Under the pieces are notes generated by a model, which saw nothing but the letters and a program-made list of their open reading frames with translations, had not been told where the DNA came from and did not search any database. Shown in pieces: positions 63,600 to 64,000 of a stretch of 64,000 bases of DNA. The stretch is taken from positions 186,001 to 250,000 of the forward strand of contig CP071497.1 of assembly GCA_017354895.1 (NCBI GenBank), in the 5' to 3' direction. How positions within the stretch are numbered: position 1 is the stretch's first letter; the number at the start of each line of letters is the position of its first letter. The stretch is from Podospora comata. Lineage: Eukaryota; Ascomycota; Sordariomycetes; Sordariales; Podosporaceae. Position numbers and translations under genes: made by a program.

Positions 63600-64000
63600 T
63601 TTGGAAACAACGGAAGAGTTTGGTGGTGGGGGTGGCGTTTCTGGAGGACGGATTTGTGGAGGGAGTTGAGATGGGTTGCGGAAGGAGAGGAAGTGCTGGA
63701 AGAACTCTTGAACAGTTTAATTTGCGTGCTGATGTCTTTGAAGGGCGTAGTTGTCAATGTCAATTTTTTTTTGTCATATGAGCGAGGTAGTTGTTGCCAG
63801 TTGGTTGAAAAGTGAATGGATGAGTCAGGGTGGGAATCTTCCGAGACTCCGCCGACCGACTTGACCGACATTGGAATAGAGGCATCTGGTCAAAACAAGA
63901 ATCACCTGATGAAGTACCACACCATGTCTTGCTGCTACCCAGACCGCTTGGCTGATCTGTTTATGTTTACACTGTCCAACAGAGTACCGAGGTCAAAAAA
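63600..64000. promoter_or_regulatory. Promoter region of the GNAT gene, window end
   Basis: This 0.4-kb end of the window lies upstream of the GNAT start. A run of nine T at about 63763-63771 is present. No further gene start is seen before the window ends. Confidence 0.4.

Overview
The window is nuclear DNA from a filamentous ascomycete, most likely a sordariomycete related to Podospora, Chaetomium or Neurospora. The evidence is the short introns (mostly 55-90 nt, GTRNGT donors, CTRAY-like branch points), two heterokaryon-incompatibility (HET) proteins, a Zn2Cys6 regulator, a fungal-type MCU with a WDLIEP filter, Vfa1 and RTT106 homologues, and CT/T-rich leaders and introns. There are no operons, bacterial genes, CRISPR arrays or viral genes. 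Genes lie on both strands with intergenic gaps of 0.08 to 4.8 kb. No tRNA or rRNA was recognised by eye.

Layout. 0-8.4 kb: a hemerythrin-like protein (-), a HET protein (+), a short-chain dehydrogenase (+), a His-rich small protein (+), and a conserved-looking unknown (-). 8.9-16.8 kb: an MFS sugar transporter (-), polynucleotide 3'-phosphatase/5'-kinase (+), and a gene that changes frame repeatedly and carries a stop, probably a pseudogene (-). 18.9-27.5 kb: a concentrative nucleoside transporter (+), a second HET protein with a predicted membrane hairpin (-), and a Kha1-type K+/H+ antiporter (+). 27.7-36.8 kb: an acidic 2EXR-like protein (-), a siderophore-type N-acyltransferase (-), the mitochondrial calcium uniporter MCU (-), and a Zn2Cys6 regulator (+). 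36.8-41.5 kb is a long intergenic region ahead of a C2H2 zinc-finger gene (+). 45-55.2 kb: the Yvh1 phosphatase (+), Vfa1 (-), the RTT106 histone chaperone (-), and a secreted aspartic protease (-). 57.9-64 kb: a cyanovirin-N homology (CVNH) protein (+), an unknown 231-aa protein (-), a 2.8-kb field of decayed gene pieces, the broken C-terminal end of an aromatic prenyltransferase (+), and a GNAT acetyltransferase (-).

How the genes relate. Most are unrelated housekeeping genes: DNA repair, chromatin, ribosome maturation, ESCRT/Vps4, and ion and nutrient transport. Several pairs share divergent promoters (hemerythrin/HET-1, HET-2/Kha1, MCU/Zn2Cys6). No co-regulated cluster could be shown. The right end looks like a degraded accessory segment. 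Exon boundaries were read from splice consensus and frame continuity, without transcript data. No clearly new biological system was found. The best leads are the relic family at 59.9-62.2 kb, the frame-hopping locus at 15.0-16.8 kb, the truncated prenyltransferase, and the HET protein with membrane segments.
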